This document shows, one piece after another, positions 42,324 to 51,771 of a stretch of DNA of 64,000 nucleotides (position 1 is its first letter; each line of letters starts with the position of its first letter). The translations under genes were made by a program, and so were the position numbers. This DNA is from Butyrivibrio sp. VCB2006 (GTDB lineage: Bacteria > Bacillota > Clostridia > Lachnospirales > Lachnospiraceae), in assembly GCF_000420945.1 (NCBI RefSeq), contig NZ_ATVX01000015.1, positions 34,759-98,758 of the forward strand. Reading direction: 5' to 3'. Below the pieces are notes generated by a model. It ran no database searches and was not told the origin of the DNA. It saw nothing but the letters and a program-made list of their open reading frames with translations.

Positions 42324-43404
42324 GTTTCTTACCTCCTTCCTCTACAGGGCCTCTTGCTGCCTCTTCTGCAAGTCTCTTCTCAACTTCCTGTCTGTGAGCC
42401 TGACAAGCAGGATTACTGCAGTTAAAGCATGCAATCTTGTGGCCCGGCTCGATTTCTACAAGCTCAGGCTCTGCCTTATCGCAAAGGCCTTCAATTCTGC
42501 AGTCGCATCTGTCATAGAAGCCGCACTGCTTGGGCAGATTCATGGCAAGAGGTACTGTTCCCTCGATAGAGAAGAGTCTTTCGTCCTTTCTGCCACCAAT
42601 CTTGTGTACAGAACCAATCAGTCCCCTTGTGTATGGGTGCTGAGGATTTGCATAAATTGTCTTGGAATCGCCGGTTTCTACGATTCTTCCAAGGTACATA
42701 ACCGCTACTCTGTCGCACATCTTGGCAACAACGCCAAGGTCATGTGTGATGAACAAAATAGCCATGTTGAACTCCTTCTGGAGTTCCTGCATAAGCTCAA
42801 GGATCTGAGCCTGAATTGTAACATCAAGCGCTGTTGTAGGCTCATCTGCAATAAGAAGCTTTGGGTTGCATACAAGAGCCATGGCAATCAGTGCTCTCTG
42901 AAGCATACCGCCTGAGAATTCATGCGGATACTGATTGTATCTCTTTTCAACGTTGGCAATACCAACCTTTCTCATAACTTCCAGCGAGATCTCTTTGGCC
43001 TTCTTCTTGTCCTTGGTAATGTGAAGAAGAGTTGCCTCTGTAATCTGGTTACCGATGGTATACATTGGAGAAAAAGCTACCATTGGCTCCTGGAAGATCA
43101 TGGAAATCTGTTTACCCCTAATATTACGGATTTCTTTTCCCTTAGGATCCATCTTGATGATATCAACCTCAGTATCATCCTCATTTCTGAACATAATCTC
43201 TCCATGAGGAATGCACTTCTTGTCGTTGATTGCAAGAATAGACTTACATGTAATTGACTTACCGCAGCCTGATTCTCCTACAAGTCCCAGGGTCTCACCG
43301 CGCTTTATTTCAAAATTTACGCCTCTAACCGGAGTCAGTGTTCCTTCCATCATCTTGATGTCTATATGAAGGTCCTTAACTTCCAAAATATTGTCTTTTT
43401 CCAT
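42310..43404 (-). CDS. oligopeptide/oligosaccharide ABC transporter ATP-binding protein (OppD type)
   Basis: 364 residues. Walker A GESGCGKSITCK near 41, signature FSGGMLQRALIAMAL near 165, Walker B LLIADEPTTALD, H-loop FITHDLGVV. The C-terminal extension includes CGFYDRCDCRIEGLCDKA and an added cysteine-rich tail CFNCSNPACQAH near 335, longer than in typical OppD. It pairs with the OppF-type ATPase to energise uptake. Confidence 0.92.
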   Translation of the reverse strand: MEKDNILEVKDLHIDIKMMEGTLTPVRGVNFEIKRGETLGLVGESGCGKSITCKSILAINDKKCIPHGEIMFRNEDDTEVDIIKMDPKGKEIRNIRGKQISMIFQEPMVAFSPMYTIGNQITEATLLHITKDKKKAKEISLEVMRKVGIANVEKRYNQYPHEFSGGMLQRALIAMALVCNPKLLIADEPTTALDVTIQAQILELMQELQKEFNMAILFITHDLGVVAKMCDRVAVMYLGRIVETGDSKTIYANPQHPYTRGLIGSVHKIGGRKDERLFSIEGTVPLAMNLPKQCGFYDRCDCRIEGLCDKAEPELVEIEPGHKIACFNCSNPACQAHRQEVEKRLAEEAARGPVEEGGKKRGKR

Positions 43405-43423
43405 AGAAAACTCCTAATAATAA

Positions 43424-44542
43424 TTACTTGTAAGGATCTGCTGCATCTCTCATTCCATCGCCCAGGAAGTTGAATGCCAAAACAGTTATTGTTACAAAGA
43501 TAATTGGAATCAGCTTGTGTGGGTTGGCAGCTACGTCTGTAACTGAGCTTGCCTCCTGGAGAAGTACTCCCCAGCTGGTTGCAGGTGACTTAATTCCAAG
43601 TCCAAGGTAGGACATTGATGTCTCACCAACGATTGATCCAGGAATACCAAGGGTAAGAGATACGATAAGGTAACTCATAAAGCCCGGTACCAAATGCTTC
43701 CAGATAATCTTCCAAGTAGAAACGCCTGAAATTCTGGCAGCCATTACATAGTCCTCATTCTTGAGGGACAGGAACTTACCACGTACAACTCTGGCCATTC
43801 CGGTCCAGTTAATGAAGGACAGGATAATTGTCATGTAGAAATACATCTTTACAGTAGAGATTCCGGCAGGAATAGCTGCTGAAAGAGCCATCCAAAGAGG
43901 AATCTGAGGAACAGCACCGATAACCTCGATAATTCTCTGAATTATCATATCGATCCAGCCACCGAAATATCCTGAAATTGATCCAATCGCTACGCCCAGG
44001 AAGAAACTGATAATGGCGCTGGCAAATGGGATTGAAAGCGAAATTCTCGCTCCCAGTAATACTCTGGAAAAGATATCTCGTCCAAGAGAATCTGCTCCAA
44101 ACAGGAATATCTTGGCTCCTGTTCCGCCCTTAGAACCTTCGCTTACACCAAAGAGGTGAAGATCACAGGGGAAAAGACCTAAAACCTTGTATTCTGAGCC
44201 ATGTACAAAGAATTCAATCTTATAATACTCGGAAAGATCAGGCTCAAGGCTTACTTCAAAGGTCTTTTTATTGATAGTTTTCTCAAGCTTGTAGACATGT
44301 GGTCCTACATGCTGATCTTCAAATATTGTGTAAATCTTGGTTGGTGCAGAGTTTCTGTAAAGGCCATCGAACTCATCCAGTCCGTATGGTGCAAGAAAAT
44401 CTGCAAACAAAGCTGAAATGTAAAGTACTGCCAGAATGATAAATGAAACCTGAGCCAGCTTATGCTTTTTCAGCTTTCTTGCCATCAGTGTCCACTGGGA
44501 GGCAAGATAATAATCTTCTTTTGATTTGAGCTTCTTAGCCAT
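43424..44542 (-). CDS. oligopeptide/oligosaccharide ABC transporter permease (OppC type)
   Basis: 372 residues, longer than the usual 300 because of an external insert (residues 60-150) between helix 1 and the rest. Six hydrophobic helices. The N-terminal LKKHKLAQVSFIILAVLY is the OppC_N element, and GADSLGRDIFSRVLLGARIS near 165 is the family hallmark (shown as GADSLGRDIFSRVL). The EAA loop is AARISGVSTWKIIWKHLVPG. Its start codon overlaps the OppB stop by one base. Confidence 0.92.
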   Translation of the reverse strand: MAKKLKSKEDYYLASQWTLMARKLKKHKLAQVSFIILAVLYISALFADFLAPYGLDEFDGLYRNSAPTKIYTIFEDQHVGPHVYKLEKTINKKTFEVSLEPDLSEYYKIEFFVHGSEYKVLGLFPCDLHLFGVSEGSKGGTGAKIFLFGADSLGRDIFSRVLLGARISLSIPFASAIISFFLGVAIGSISGYFGGWIDMIIQRIIEVIGAVPQIPLWMALSAAIPAGISTVKMYFYMTIILSFINWTGMARVVRGKFLSLKNEDYVMAARISGVSTWKIIWKHLVPGFMSYLIVSLTLGIPGSIVGETSMSYLGLGIKSPATSWGVLLQEASSVTDVAANPHKLIPIIFVTITVLAFNFLGDGMRDAADPYK

Positions 44543-45642
44543 TATCTGCCACCTCCTGAGTAACGAATTCTAGGATCAAGGAATGCAAGGGCAATATCAG
44601 AGAACAGAACACCGATAACAACCAGCACTGCCTGAACCATAACGATGGCACCTGCAAGGTACATGTCCTGTGACTGAAGAGCCTTATAGAGCACCGGTCC
44701 CTGAATCTGCATGTTCAGAACCATAGCTGTAACAGTTGATCCTGAGAAAAGACTTGAAAGGACTCCGCCAAGTCCTGAAACTGTAGGGTTGATAGCTGCT
44801 CTGAAGCAGTATTTCATAATGATCTTGCCCTCAGAAACACCCTTAGCTCTTGCTGTAAGTGTATACTGCTTGGCAACCTCATCAAGCATCTGTGCACGCA
44901 CGGAACGAATAATTCCGCAAGTTCCGCTGGTACCGATAACTATGATAGGAATGATCATTCTCTTTAAGAAATCACCGAAATTGTATAAATGAACGCCGTT
45001 TTTAAGCATCTCCTGTGTAAAAAGACCTACGTTAGCATTTCCGGTCCATTTATAGGATAGATACATCAGCACAATAGCCAAAATAAAGTTAGGTATTGCA
45101 GTTCCAAGGAAACCAATAATAGCTGAGATGTAATCTCCAACCGAATACTGGTGTGTACTAGCGTAAACCGCTATTGGAATTGATACCAGATATTGGAACA
45201 ACATGATAATTGCCGTAACACCTATGGTAAGACCGAGCCTGTCGTTAACAACGCTCCAAACATCACGGCCATAGGCAAATGAATACTTCCAGTTGTGATG
45301 TGAATGATACAGTCTGTAATAAGCAGTATCTGAAGGTGTCCAGATAATATCCTTAACCCACTTAATATATTGCTGCCAAACCGGCAGATCCAGTCCGTAG
45401 TCCTCTCTCATTGACGCAGCATAATCCGCATCAACCAGCTCTCCTTCTGTTGCCAACGCAGCAATATGCGCAGAAACATAATCCCCCGGAGGAAGCTGTA
45501 TTACGAAGAAAACAAGTATTGAGATGAGCAGCAGCGTAGGAATAAACCACAGTACTCGCTTAACGATGTACTGCACAAGATCTCTTCTAAAGAACTCTTT
45601 AACGTTCTCTACAAAGCTGTTTTTGCTTAATTTTTCCTCCAT
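44542..45642 (-). CDS. oligopeptide/oligosaccharide ABC transporter permease (OppB type)
   Basis: 366 residues from MEEKLSK; GGAAGGG lies 7 bases upstream. An upstream in-frame ATG would include the hairpin region. The first helix is RVLWFIPTLLLISILVFF, with FFVIQLPPGDY after it (family P-GD). The EAA loop is LTARAKGVSEGKIIMKY and six helices are visible. It forms the membrane channel with the OppC-type subunit. Translation follows a 136-base gap after the binding-protein gene holding two hairpins. Confidence 0.92.
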   Translation of the reverse strand: MEEKLSKNSFVENVKEFFRRDLVQYIVKRVLWFIPTLLLISILVFFVIQLPPGDYVSAHIAALATEGELVDADYAASMREDYGLDLPVWQQYIKWVKDIIWTPSDTAYYRLYHSHHNWKYSFAYGRDVWSVVNDRLGLTIGVTAIIMLFQYLVSIPIAVYASTHQYSVGDYISAIIGFLGTAIPNFILAIVLMYLSYKWTGNANVGLFTQEMLKNGVHLYNFGDFLKRMIIPIIVIGTSGTCGIIRSVRAQMLDEVAKQYTLTARAKGVSEGKIIMKYCFRAAINPTVSGLGGVLSSLFSGSTVTAMVLNMQIQGPVLYKALQSQDMYLAGAIVMVQAVLVVIGVLFSDIALAFLDPRIRYSGGGR

Positions 45643-45702
45643 CGATAAATCCCTTCCTATTGCGTTAGATTTTAAGAAAAAGAAGATTCTTTTTCTTAAA
45701 AA

Positions 45703-45738
45703 TGCCGAAGACGTGGAAACCCCCTCACGTCTCCGGCA
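45703..45738 (-). terminator. partial terminator between binding-protein and permease genes
   Basis: TGCCG/CGGCA and AGACGTG/CACGTCT form a GC-rich stem; the minus-strand product continues ATTTTTAAG. A second AT-rich perfect palindrome (45671-45700) follows. This position is typical of an attenuator that keeps binding protein in excess over permease. Confidence 0.7.
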
Positions 45739-45778
45739 ATAATAATTCAATAAATTATATAACTTGCGTTATTTTTAA

Positions 45779-47866
45779 TTACTCTGCCTTAAAAAGAACT
45801 TCATAGTGTGTCATGTTTGCATACTGATAGCAGTCAGCAGATACAAGGTTGTCTGCATAATTGTGAAGCTTGGATGTAATAAGCTCGAAGTAACCTTCTG
45901 CCTTGAGGTAAGCAATTGACCAGAGGTTTTCCTTGTGGATCTTGTAGATCTCAGCCTGGTAATTGTCTCTCTCTGTCTCGTCTGATGTAAGTCTCCACTT
46001 GTCATAGAGTTCTACAAGCTTAGCAAGATCTCCAGTAGGCTCAACACCCTGAGCACCCTTAGTTGCATAGTATGTACCATATTCGCCATACCACTCAGCT
46101 GCCTGTGCGATAGGTACAAATGGAGCTGCTCTATCCTTAAGTGAAGCTCCACCGATAGCTGTATGAGGACCCATAACTGCTGTCCAGTCATTGTTATCGA
46201 TTGCTTCGTCAAATGCTGAAACTTCAAGGTTCTTAAGTGCACAGTTGATACCTACTGCCTTGTAGTACTGCTCAAATACAGGATATGACTCGTCAGCACC
46301 GCCGTCATATGCAAGGAATGTTAGCATAAGGTCTGAACCGTCAGCAAACTTGTAGAATCCGTCTGATCCCATTACAAGACCACATCCCTCAAGGAGGCTC
46401 TTAGCCTTCTCTACGTCATACTCAGTCCACTTTGCTTCCCACTCAGCATCGTATCCAACGTTTCCTTCTGCAGGGCAAGCCTGACCAGGCTCAAGGAATC
46501 CGTCTGTAAGAAGTTCAGAAACCTGTTCTCTGTCAACACAAATTGACATAGCCTCACGAAAATCTTTGTTAGCAAAAAGATCTGCATAATTCTTGTCAGG
46601 ATTTGTATAGTTGAAAGTTACCTGATAGCTACCCCAGCTTGTTGATCCCCACTCACGAAGAGAAGCAGAATCACCAAGATCTGAAAGTGTTGCTGCAATA
46701 TCTTTCATTGCAACTGCAATAACATCGATTTCTCCTGAACGGAACATAAGAAGATCCTGTCCGTCTTCTGAAGTCTGATTAAAGTGAAGTGCATCAACGT
46801 ATGGAAGCTGGTTACCAGCTGCGTCAACCTTCCAGAAGTAAGGGTTGCGGTCCATGATGCAAAGTGTATCGTCCTTGGAGCTGTTTCCAGGAACTGTTGA
46901 AAGAACAAATGCGTTAACTGTAGGAACTCCTGATACATTCCAGAAGTTGTAAGATACTGCCTTACCAAGATCCTTAACAGTAGCTGCGTCGATGTTCTTC
47001 TTCTGAGCGTTTGCAAGAACTTCTTCTTCAGAAAGTCCTGTAGACTGCCAATACTCGTTCTCTACATAAGGATAATCCTCTGAATCAGGAATGAGATCGC
47101 TTAAGTAATGAGCAGGAGCCCAGCACCATTTGAAATCACCGTTCTCGATGAAGTCTGCAGGATATTTAGGATTAACGAATGTCCATGTTACTGTGTAATC
47201 GTCTACCTTCTTAAGTGTTGCCCATGCGTCCTCACCGTCAACTTCTTCCTTAAGAGCTACCCAGCTCTTCTTGCTGTCGTAGTTGGTAAGGTGGCACATG
47301 TAATACCAGAATGTAATGTCATCAGCTGTGAAAGGCTCACCGTCTGACCACTTCATTCCTTCTCTAAGATTGAATGTCCAAACTGTGTAGTCATCATTGT
47401 GCTCAAATGACTTGATAACGTTTGGATAGTAAGAACCATCTGTGTTGTATCTGATGATTGACTCAAGAGATGGTCTTGAAAGTCCCCAGCTTCCGCCTGC
47501 TGGTCCCATGTTGATAACCCCGCCATAGGTACCGATCTCAAGCTGAGCGCCTGTAGCGTCTACAGTCTCTACAAATACATTATCTGTATCAGGCACTCTC
47601 TCTTCTACTGCAGGAAGTTTGCCGGCTGAAACCTGATCTGCAAGGATAGGAGCTTCTGCATAGCCTTCTACCTTAACCTCCTCAGTGTTGGAAGCTATAT
47701 CCCCTGTCTGAGCTGCATCTGTAGCCTGTTCAGTAGCCTCTGTAGCTGTTGTGTCGCCGTCAGTATTAGTTGGTGTTGCTGCTCCGCCACAACCTGCAAG
47801 CATTGTAATTGCGGTTGCAGTAGCCAAAACCAGTGATACTGCTTTTGAGTTAATTTTCCTTCTCAT
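45779..47866 (-). CDS. extracellular substrate-binding lipoprotein, family 5
   Basis: 695 residues. Lipoprotein signal with AITMLAGCGG (lipidated Cys near 26), then a Thr/Ala/Asp-rich linker. The family-5 fold begins near residue 105 (GGVINMGPAGGSW). NLREGMKWSDGEPFTADDI near 180 is the signature segment (shown as LREGMKWSDGEPFTADD), and FREAMSICVDREQVSEL near 445 is the second. The protein is larger than classical OppA. Its neighbours (GH105, ROK, GH38, GH29) indicate oligosaccharides rather than peptides as ligand (inference). It is the first gene of the transporter operon, and a regulon motif lies at 47968-47984 upstream. Confidence 0.92.
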   Translation of the reverse strand: MRRKINSKAVSLVLATATAITMLAGCGGAATPTNTDGDTTATEATEQATDAAQTGDIASNTEEVKVEGYAEAPILADQVSAGKLPAVEERVPDTDNVFVETVDATGAQLEIGTYGGVINMGPAGGSWGLSRPSLESIIRYNTDGSYYPNVIKSFEHNDDYTVWTFNLREGMKWSDGEPFTADDITFWYYMCHLTNYDSKKSWVALKEEVDGEDAWATLKKVDDYTVTWTFVNPKYPADFIENGDFKWCWAPAHYLSDLIPDSEDYPYVENEYWQSTGLSEEEVLANAQKKNIDAATVKDLGKAVSYNFWNVSGVPTVNAFVLSTVPGNSSKDDTLCIMDRNPYFWKVDAAGNQLPYVDALHFNQTSEDGQDLLMFRSGEIDVIAVAMKDIAATLSDLGDSASLREWGSTSWGSYQVTFNYTNPDKNYADLFANKDFREAMSICVDREQVSELLTDGFLEPGQACPAEGNVGYDAEWEAKWTEYDVEKAKSLLEGCGLVMGSDGFYKFADGSDLMLTFLAYDGGADESYPVFEQYYKAVGINCALKNLEVSAFDEAIDNNDWTAVMGPHTAIGGASLKDRAAPFVPIAQAAEWYGEYGTYYATKGAQGVEPTGDLAKLVELYDKWRLTSDETERDNYQAEIYKIHKENLWSIAYLKAEGYFELITSKLHNYADNLVSADCYQYANMTHYEVLFKAE

Positions 47867-47967
47867 AATTCCTCCTTTTTCGCTTTTGCATATACCTCAC
47901 GATATGATTATTTTATCAAACCACCAATCCGCTAAATAGCCGATTTTTTTGCTCATTTGCAAAAAAC

Positions 47968-48006
47968 ATTGCATTTTTTGTCATTTGGAAAACTGACTTC
48001 GCATAT
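47968..48006 (-). promoter_or_regulatory. glycan-locus direct-repeat operator, transporter copy
   Basis: Plus strand ATTGCATTTTTTGTCAT (47968-47984) and, 27 bases on, TTCGCATATTT (47998-48008). Read towards the transporter gene these are AAATATGCGAA and ATGACAAAAAATGCAAT, a pair of direct repeats ending ATGCrA. The same pair occurs at 54.6 and 60.7 kb. About 100 bases before the start codon. Confidence 0.55.
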
Positions 48007-49651
48007 TTCTGATGGTGATGGTGTGATCAAAACCTGTGTAATCAGTAAAATACACTGTTGAAGATCCGGAATTGGTAAGCTCGGAATCCTCTTTTCCCTC
48101 CATAAATCTGTGAGTACCGAAAGCAGGTCCCACGATCAGAGTATCCTTGCTGTTTGAAAGCTCAACATAATCATCCTTGGCGATGATTGTCTCATTTCCC
48201 TTTAGAGTTGTTGCCAAATGTCCGTTTTCCATGAAGTTTGCGCCGGTAAGTGACATCTCGATTCTCCAAGGTGCACCCTCTACGCCACTGGTCTTAACTC
48301 TTACATCAATTCCGTCCTTTTCAGGGCTCTCTTTTACCCAGACATCAATATCCATGTCAGGGCCCATCTTCTTGTCTCTGGCTGCATTATCCATCTGCCA
48401 CCAGTCATTGGTCTCAGGGATTTTATCAGCACTCCAGGGCAGATAATACCAGCCGTGCATGGTCTGATGAAGATGAAGAGATCCATCCTCTTCTTCCATG
48501 GTCTCCGACTTAAAGGCTCTGTGCTCGCAGAAGCTTCCTGCCACCTTCATTTCCAGCTTGATCGTGCCATTATGGAAATAAAGGAAATTGGACTTTCCAT
48601 TCATAACTGTATAAGTGTATCTTCCGGTCTTATTTCTGGAGATACCGGAATTTTTATAAAAGACCTTATAATCAGGATTCTTGTATAAGCCAGCGTGCTC
48701 TATGTTTCTCCATTCCGGATACCACATGAAGTAGATAAGGCAGTCCGGACCATGAAGATTACGTCTCTGGCATATATCTATAATATAATTTGCCATCTCA
48801 TAAAATTCAGAAATACCGTGTCTTTGTGCCATTAACATGTACTCTGTGTAGTAATCTGTAGGGTACATGAGCCTGTCCTTGTCAAAACGTGTGGAATTTG
48901 CGGTAAATACTGAGTCGTCAGGCTCCCAGTAATGAAGCATCATCTTGAGATTTCTTATTACATGCTGCTCATAGGAAGCATCCCCTGTGGCCTCAGCCAG
49001 CGTAATCATGGCATCGTTGTTGACTCTGTTATAATTTCCGGCAGATTTCTCTGCATATTCTCCGTCTTCATTGCAATCAATGCCTTCAGCAAGATACTTC
49101 TCGGCGCATTTTTTCATTTCTTCATCGCCGTAGATCTTGTAGCATTCCATAAGAGTTGATGCAATTGCCCATCTGTGGTTTGGTGTATGGAAACCACCTG
49201 TTATTATTCCTTTAGCGGCCCTGCCTATGATTCCGTCGATGATTCGGAAGATTTCTTCCTCTCCGTCATTTCTCTTTTCCCCTCTTATATCTCTTAGGTA
49301 AAAGAAATATGGCATGAGCTTCTTGATACAAAATGCTGTATCAGGTGCTGAGCTGAAGTTGCAGGTTACATAGTCAAAAAGTCCGCTATCAAGCTGCATT
49401 TTCTCAGTAAAACGAAGGCCCGCAATAATTCTCTTATAAAGCCTCTCGTCTCCGTATAGTTCACTGTCTCTGTTGCAGAAAAGAGCTATCATTGAAGCGG
49501 TTCTGTATATTGTGAACTTGGCATCCAGGATATGATTGTCATCCAGGAATGCGCCACAGTTCTCATTCTTTTCATCCATGATCTGTCTGCACATGGACTC
49601 ATAAACCAGTTCCTGTGTATCCTTCAGAATAAATTCGTAATGCTTTTCCAT
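47981..49651 (-). CDS. predicted (alpha/alpha)-barrel carbohydrate-active enzyme, family uncertain
   Basis: 556 residues with no signal peptide, hence cytosolic. Residues 1-330 are helical-repeat in character with conserved-looking segments GIITGGFHTPNHRWAIAS near 155, YAEKSAGNYNRVNNDAM near 205 and DCLIYFMWYPEWRN near 303, suggesting an (alpha/alpha) toroid as in polysaccharide lyases, heparinase-like and GH154-type enzymes. Residues 340-550 are beta-rich. No family was recognised with confidence. It is the third gene of the operon GH105, ROK, this gene (12 bases after ROK). It probably removes or opens a uronic-acid-containing sugar unit. Confidence 0.65.
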   Translation of the reverse strand: MEKHYEFILKDTQELVYESMCRQIMDEKNENCGAFLDDNHILDAKFTIYRTASMIALFCNRDSELYGDERLYKRIIAGLRFTEKMQLDSGLFDYVTCNFSSAPDTAFCIKKLMPYFFYLRDIRGEKRNDGEEEIFRIIDGIIGRAAKGIITGGFHTPNHRWAIASTLMECYKIYGDEEMKKCAEKYLAEGIDCNEDGEYAEKSAGNYNRVNNDAMITLAEATGDASYEQHVIRNLKMMLHYWEPDDSVFTANSTRFDKDRLMYPTDYYTEYMLMAQRHGISEFYEMANYIIDICQRRNLHGPDCLIYFMWYPEWRNIEHAGLYKNPDYKVFYKNSGISRNKTGRYTYTVMNGKSNFLYFHNGTIKLEMKVAGSFCEHRAFKSETMEEEDGSLHLHQTMHGWYYLPWSADKIPETNDWWQMDNAARDKKMGPDMDIDVWVKESPEKDGIDVRVKTSGVEGAPWRIEMSLTGANFMENGHLATTLKGNETIIAKDDYVELSNSKDTLIVGPAFGTHRFMEGKEDSELTNSGSSTVYFTDYTGFDHTITIRNMRSQFSK

Positions 49652-49663
49652 TTCTGTCCTCCG

Positions 49664-50635
49664 TCACATCTTGTAAATAAGCGCAGCACCGATTATTCCT
49701 ATGTCTCCGCTGTCTGAGATACCCTTTGACAGCATGATCTCAGTATTCTTACTGCTGTTTCTGGAATAAATTCCCTTAGCTACAAGCTTCTTAAGATCAT
49801 CAAGATAAAGATCCGCAGCCTTGGTAATACCGCCGCTAAGAGTCAGCACATCAGGCTGGAAAATATTGATTATATTAATGATTCCTTCTGATAAATAGAA
49901 AATATATTCCGAAAGAATCTCTTTTGCCACCTTATCACCACTTCTGACGGCCTCAAAGAATATCTCACCATTAAGCTCTTCTCTGGAAGAAACTTTACTG
50001 CTAAGGCAGCTCTTTGCACCCTCTGAAGTGTTCATTGCATCCCAGGCCAGATTCATGAGGCCTTCCGCTGAAGCGTAATCCTCAAAGCAGCCCTTTCTTC
50101 CACAGTTACAGTCAACTCCGTCAAAGTTGATTGTCATGTGGCCAAACTCAGCTGCCGCATAGTTGCAGCCCCTAAGCACCTTGCCGTTAATGATAACTCC
50201 GCCCCCGATTCCGGTTCCGATAGTCATCATGACGAAGTTCTTGGCGCTGTAGCCACCTGTTATATACTCACCAATAGCAGCCGCATTAGCGTCATTGTCG
50301 AAATAAATCTTGTCTGCAAGGCCCTCTCCCACAACCGCCTTAAGCTCATTAAGAAAAGGAACATCCTCAAAGCCAAGGTTATTTGCATATAAAACCTTGC
50401 CAGACTCAGGATCAAGGGTTCCCGGAACCCCTACTCCTATGGCTGTAACCATCTCAGGCTTAACCAGAGCTGATTCCATGAGATTTTTTATGAGCTCTGC
50501 TAAAGCCTTTATCATCTGGGACGGATCCTGAACATCTTTAGTTTTTATGGATTTCTTTTCCACTATCTTGTAGGATTCATCCACTATTCCGGCGGCAATG
50601 TTTGTACCGCCTATATCTATACCGATTCTGAACAT
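49664..50635 (-). CDS. ROK family sugar kinase
   Basis: 323 residues. N-terminal phosphate loop IGIDIGGTNIAAGIVDE, DNDANAAAIGEYITGG near 105, TIGTGIGGGVIINGK near 140 and the ROK zinc motif GVDCNCGRKGCFEDYAS near 175 (C-x-C-x4-C). No HTH domain, so it is a kinase rather than a repressor. It phosphorylates a hexose at the expense of ATP; glucose, mannose, fructose or N-acetyl sugars are possible. Nine bases after the GH105 gene in the same operon, it probably traps the monosaccharide released by the locus hydrolases. Confidence 0.93.
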   Translation of the reverse strand: MFRIGIDIGGTNIAAGIVDESYKIVEKKSIKTKDVQDPSQMIKALAELIKNLMESALVKPEMVTAIGVGVPGTLDPESGKVLYANNLGFEDVPFLNELKAVVGEGLADKIYFDNDANAAAIGEYITGGYSAKNFVMMTIGTGIGGGVIINGKVLRGCNYAAAEFGHMTINFDGVDCNCGRKGCFEDYASAEGLMNLAWDAMNTSEGAKSCLSSKVSSREELNGEIFFEAVRSGDKVAKEILSEYIFYLSEGIINIINIFQPDVLTLSGGITKAADLYLDDLKKLVAKGIYSRNSSKNTEIMLSKGISDSGDIGIIGAALIYKM

Positions 50636-50644
50636 CTCAACCCC

Positions 50645-51736
50645 TCAAATCTTTAATATTTCAAGAAGGAACAACATAGCCAGGGCCTGTCCGTAAGGCA
50701 TTGGCTTGATTTCAATTCCCTTATAGAAGTCCTTGGACTCTCTGCCCATTGGTGTTCCGTAGGATACCTGATTAACTGTTCCGTCAGGATCAATGAGCTT
50801 CATCATTGGCCCTAAGGCCTTCGTACCAACTTCTCTGTACTTCTCATCAATAAGGCCAAGGCGAACACCCTTTAGAATTCCATATGCAAAACCACAAGTT
50901 GCTGAAGCCTCAAGATAAGATGACTCATCATCCACCAGTGTGTGCCACATTCCGCCCTTATCCTGGAATTTTTCAAGAGCCTTAACCTGCTGAAGGAAAG
51001 CCTCTGTAAGGAACTTTCTGTCAGCGCCTGTAACGCCTGAAATCTCGATGTATTCAGGAATTGCTATTGTAAACCAGCAGTTTCCTCTTCCCCAAAGCGC
51101 CTCTGCAAAGTTGTGATGTCCCTCAAAGGTCCATCCATGGTACAAAAGACCTGTCTTGTGATCCACAAGATATTTAATATGAAGAAGGAACTGATATCTG
51201 GCTTCCTGTCTGTATTCGTCGTTATCCTCAATCTCACCCATAAGAGCAAGGAACATAACTGTCATGAAAAGAGTGTCATCCCAGAGTTCTCCGGTATTCT
51301 CGCTATCTGAAGTTCTATGCTGAATTCCGCCCTCTTCTGTTCTGGCAAATTCGTGCATGATGGCCTCAGCCCACTCATGACATACTTCCTTATATTTAGC
51401 ATCTCCTGTATCCCTTAAAAGAAATCCCAATGTAAGAAGAGGTGCGCAGGTGTTAACATTCTTGGCTGGGAGCCCAAGGGATATTTCCTTGTCATAAAAA
51501 GACTTAAGGAAGTCCAGATAGTCTTTTCTGTCGAGCTCATAGGCAAGCTGATAAAGGCCGTATAATCCAACGCCCTGAGTCCACTCCCAATGCTGATATC
51601 TCGAAACATCATCCCCGGCCAGGTTCTTGGTTTTCATATTCTCAAGGAACTGTTCATCATCCTCATACAGAAATTTCTGAAAGCTCTCTGCAAGAACCTC
51701 AAGCATGGGCATGATCTGATTTTTTTTTACTAACAT
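50645..51736 (-). CDS. GH105 unsaturated uronyl/rhamnogalacturonyl hydrolase
   Basis: 363 residues, the usual length of YteR/YesR enzymes. YQHWEWTQGVGLYGLYQLAYE near 45 (shown as HWEWTQGVGLYGLYQLA), TLFMTVMFLA near 158 and WGRGNCWFTIAIPEY near 213 match the (alpha/alpha)6 barrel and its catalytic Asp positions; ASATCGFAYGILKGVRLG near 282 is the family C-terminal motif. It hydrolyses 4,5-unsaturated galacturonyl or glucuronyl ends left by polysaccharide lyases. No signal peptide, so it acts on imported oligosaccharides. First gene of a three-gene operon, divergent from the AraC regulator across 35 bases. No lyase gene is in the window. Confidence 0.9.
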   Translation of the reverse strand: MLVKKNQIMPMLEVLAESFQKFLYEDDEQFLENMKTKNLAGDDVSRYQHWEWTQGVGLYGLYQLAYELDRKDYLDFLKSFYDKEISLGLPAKNVNTCAPLLTLGFLLRDTGDAKYKEVCHEWAEAIMHEFARTEEGGIQHRTSDSENTGELWDDTLFMTVMFLALMGEIEDNDEYRQEARYQFLLHIKYLVDHKTGLLYHGWTFEGHHNFAEALWGRGNCWFTIAIPEYIEISGVTGADRKFLTEAFLQQVKALEKFQDKGGMWHTLVDDESSYLEASATCGFAYGILKGVRLGLIDEKYREVGTKALGPMMKLIDPDGTVNQVSYGTPMGRESKDFYKGIEIKPMPYGQALAMLFLLEILKI

Positions 51737-51771
51737 TTGCTACCTCTTTCTATTTCATTTATACTTGTCTT

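Noticed and set aside
51730..51750. ACATTTGCTA before the AraC gene, resembling the GTTAGC-N4-GCTAAC operator
   Set aside because: Only part of one side matches and the left half-site is absent; the bases are also the first codons and ribosome-site region of the GH105 gene.
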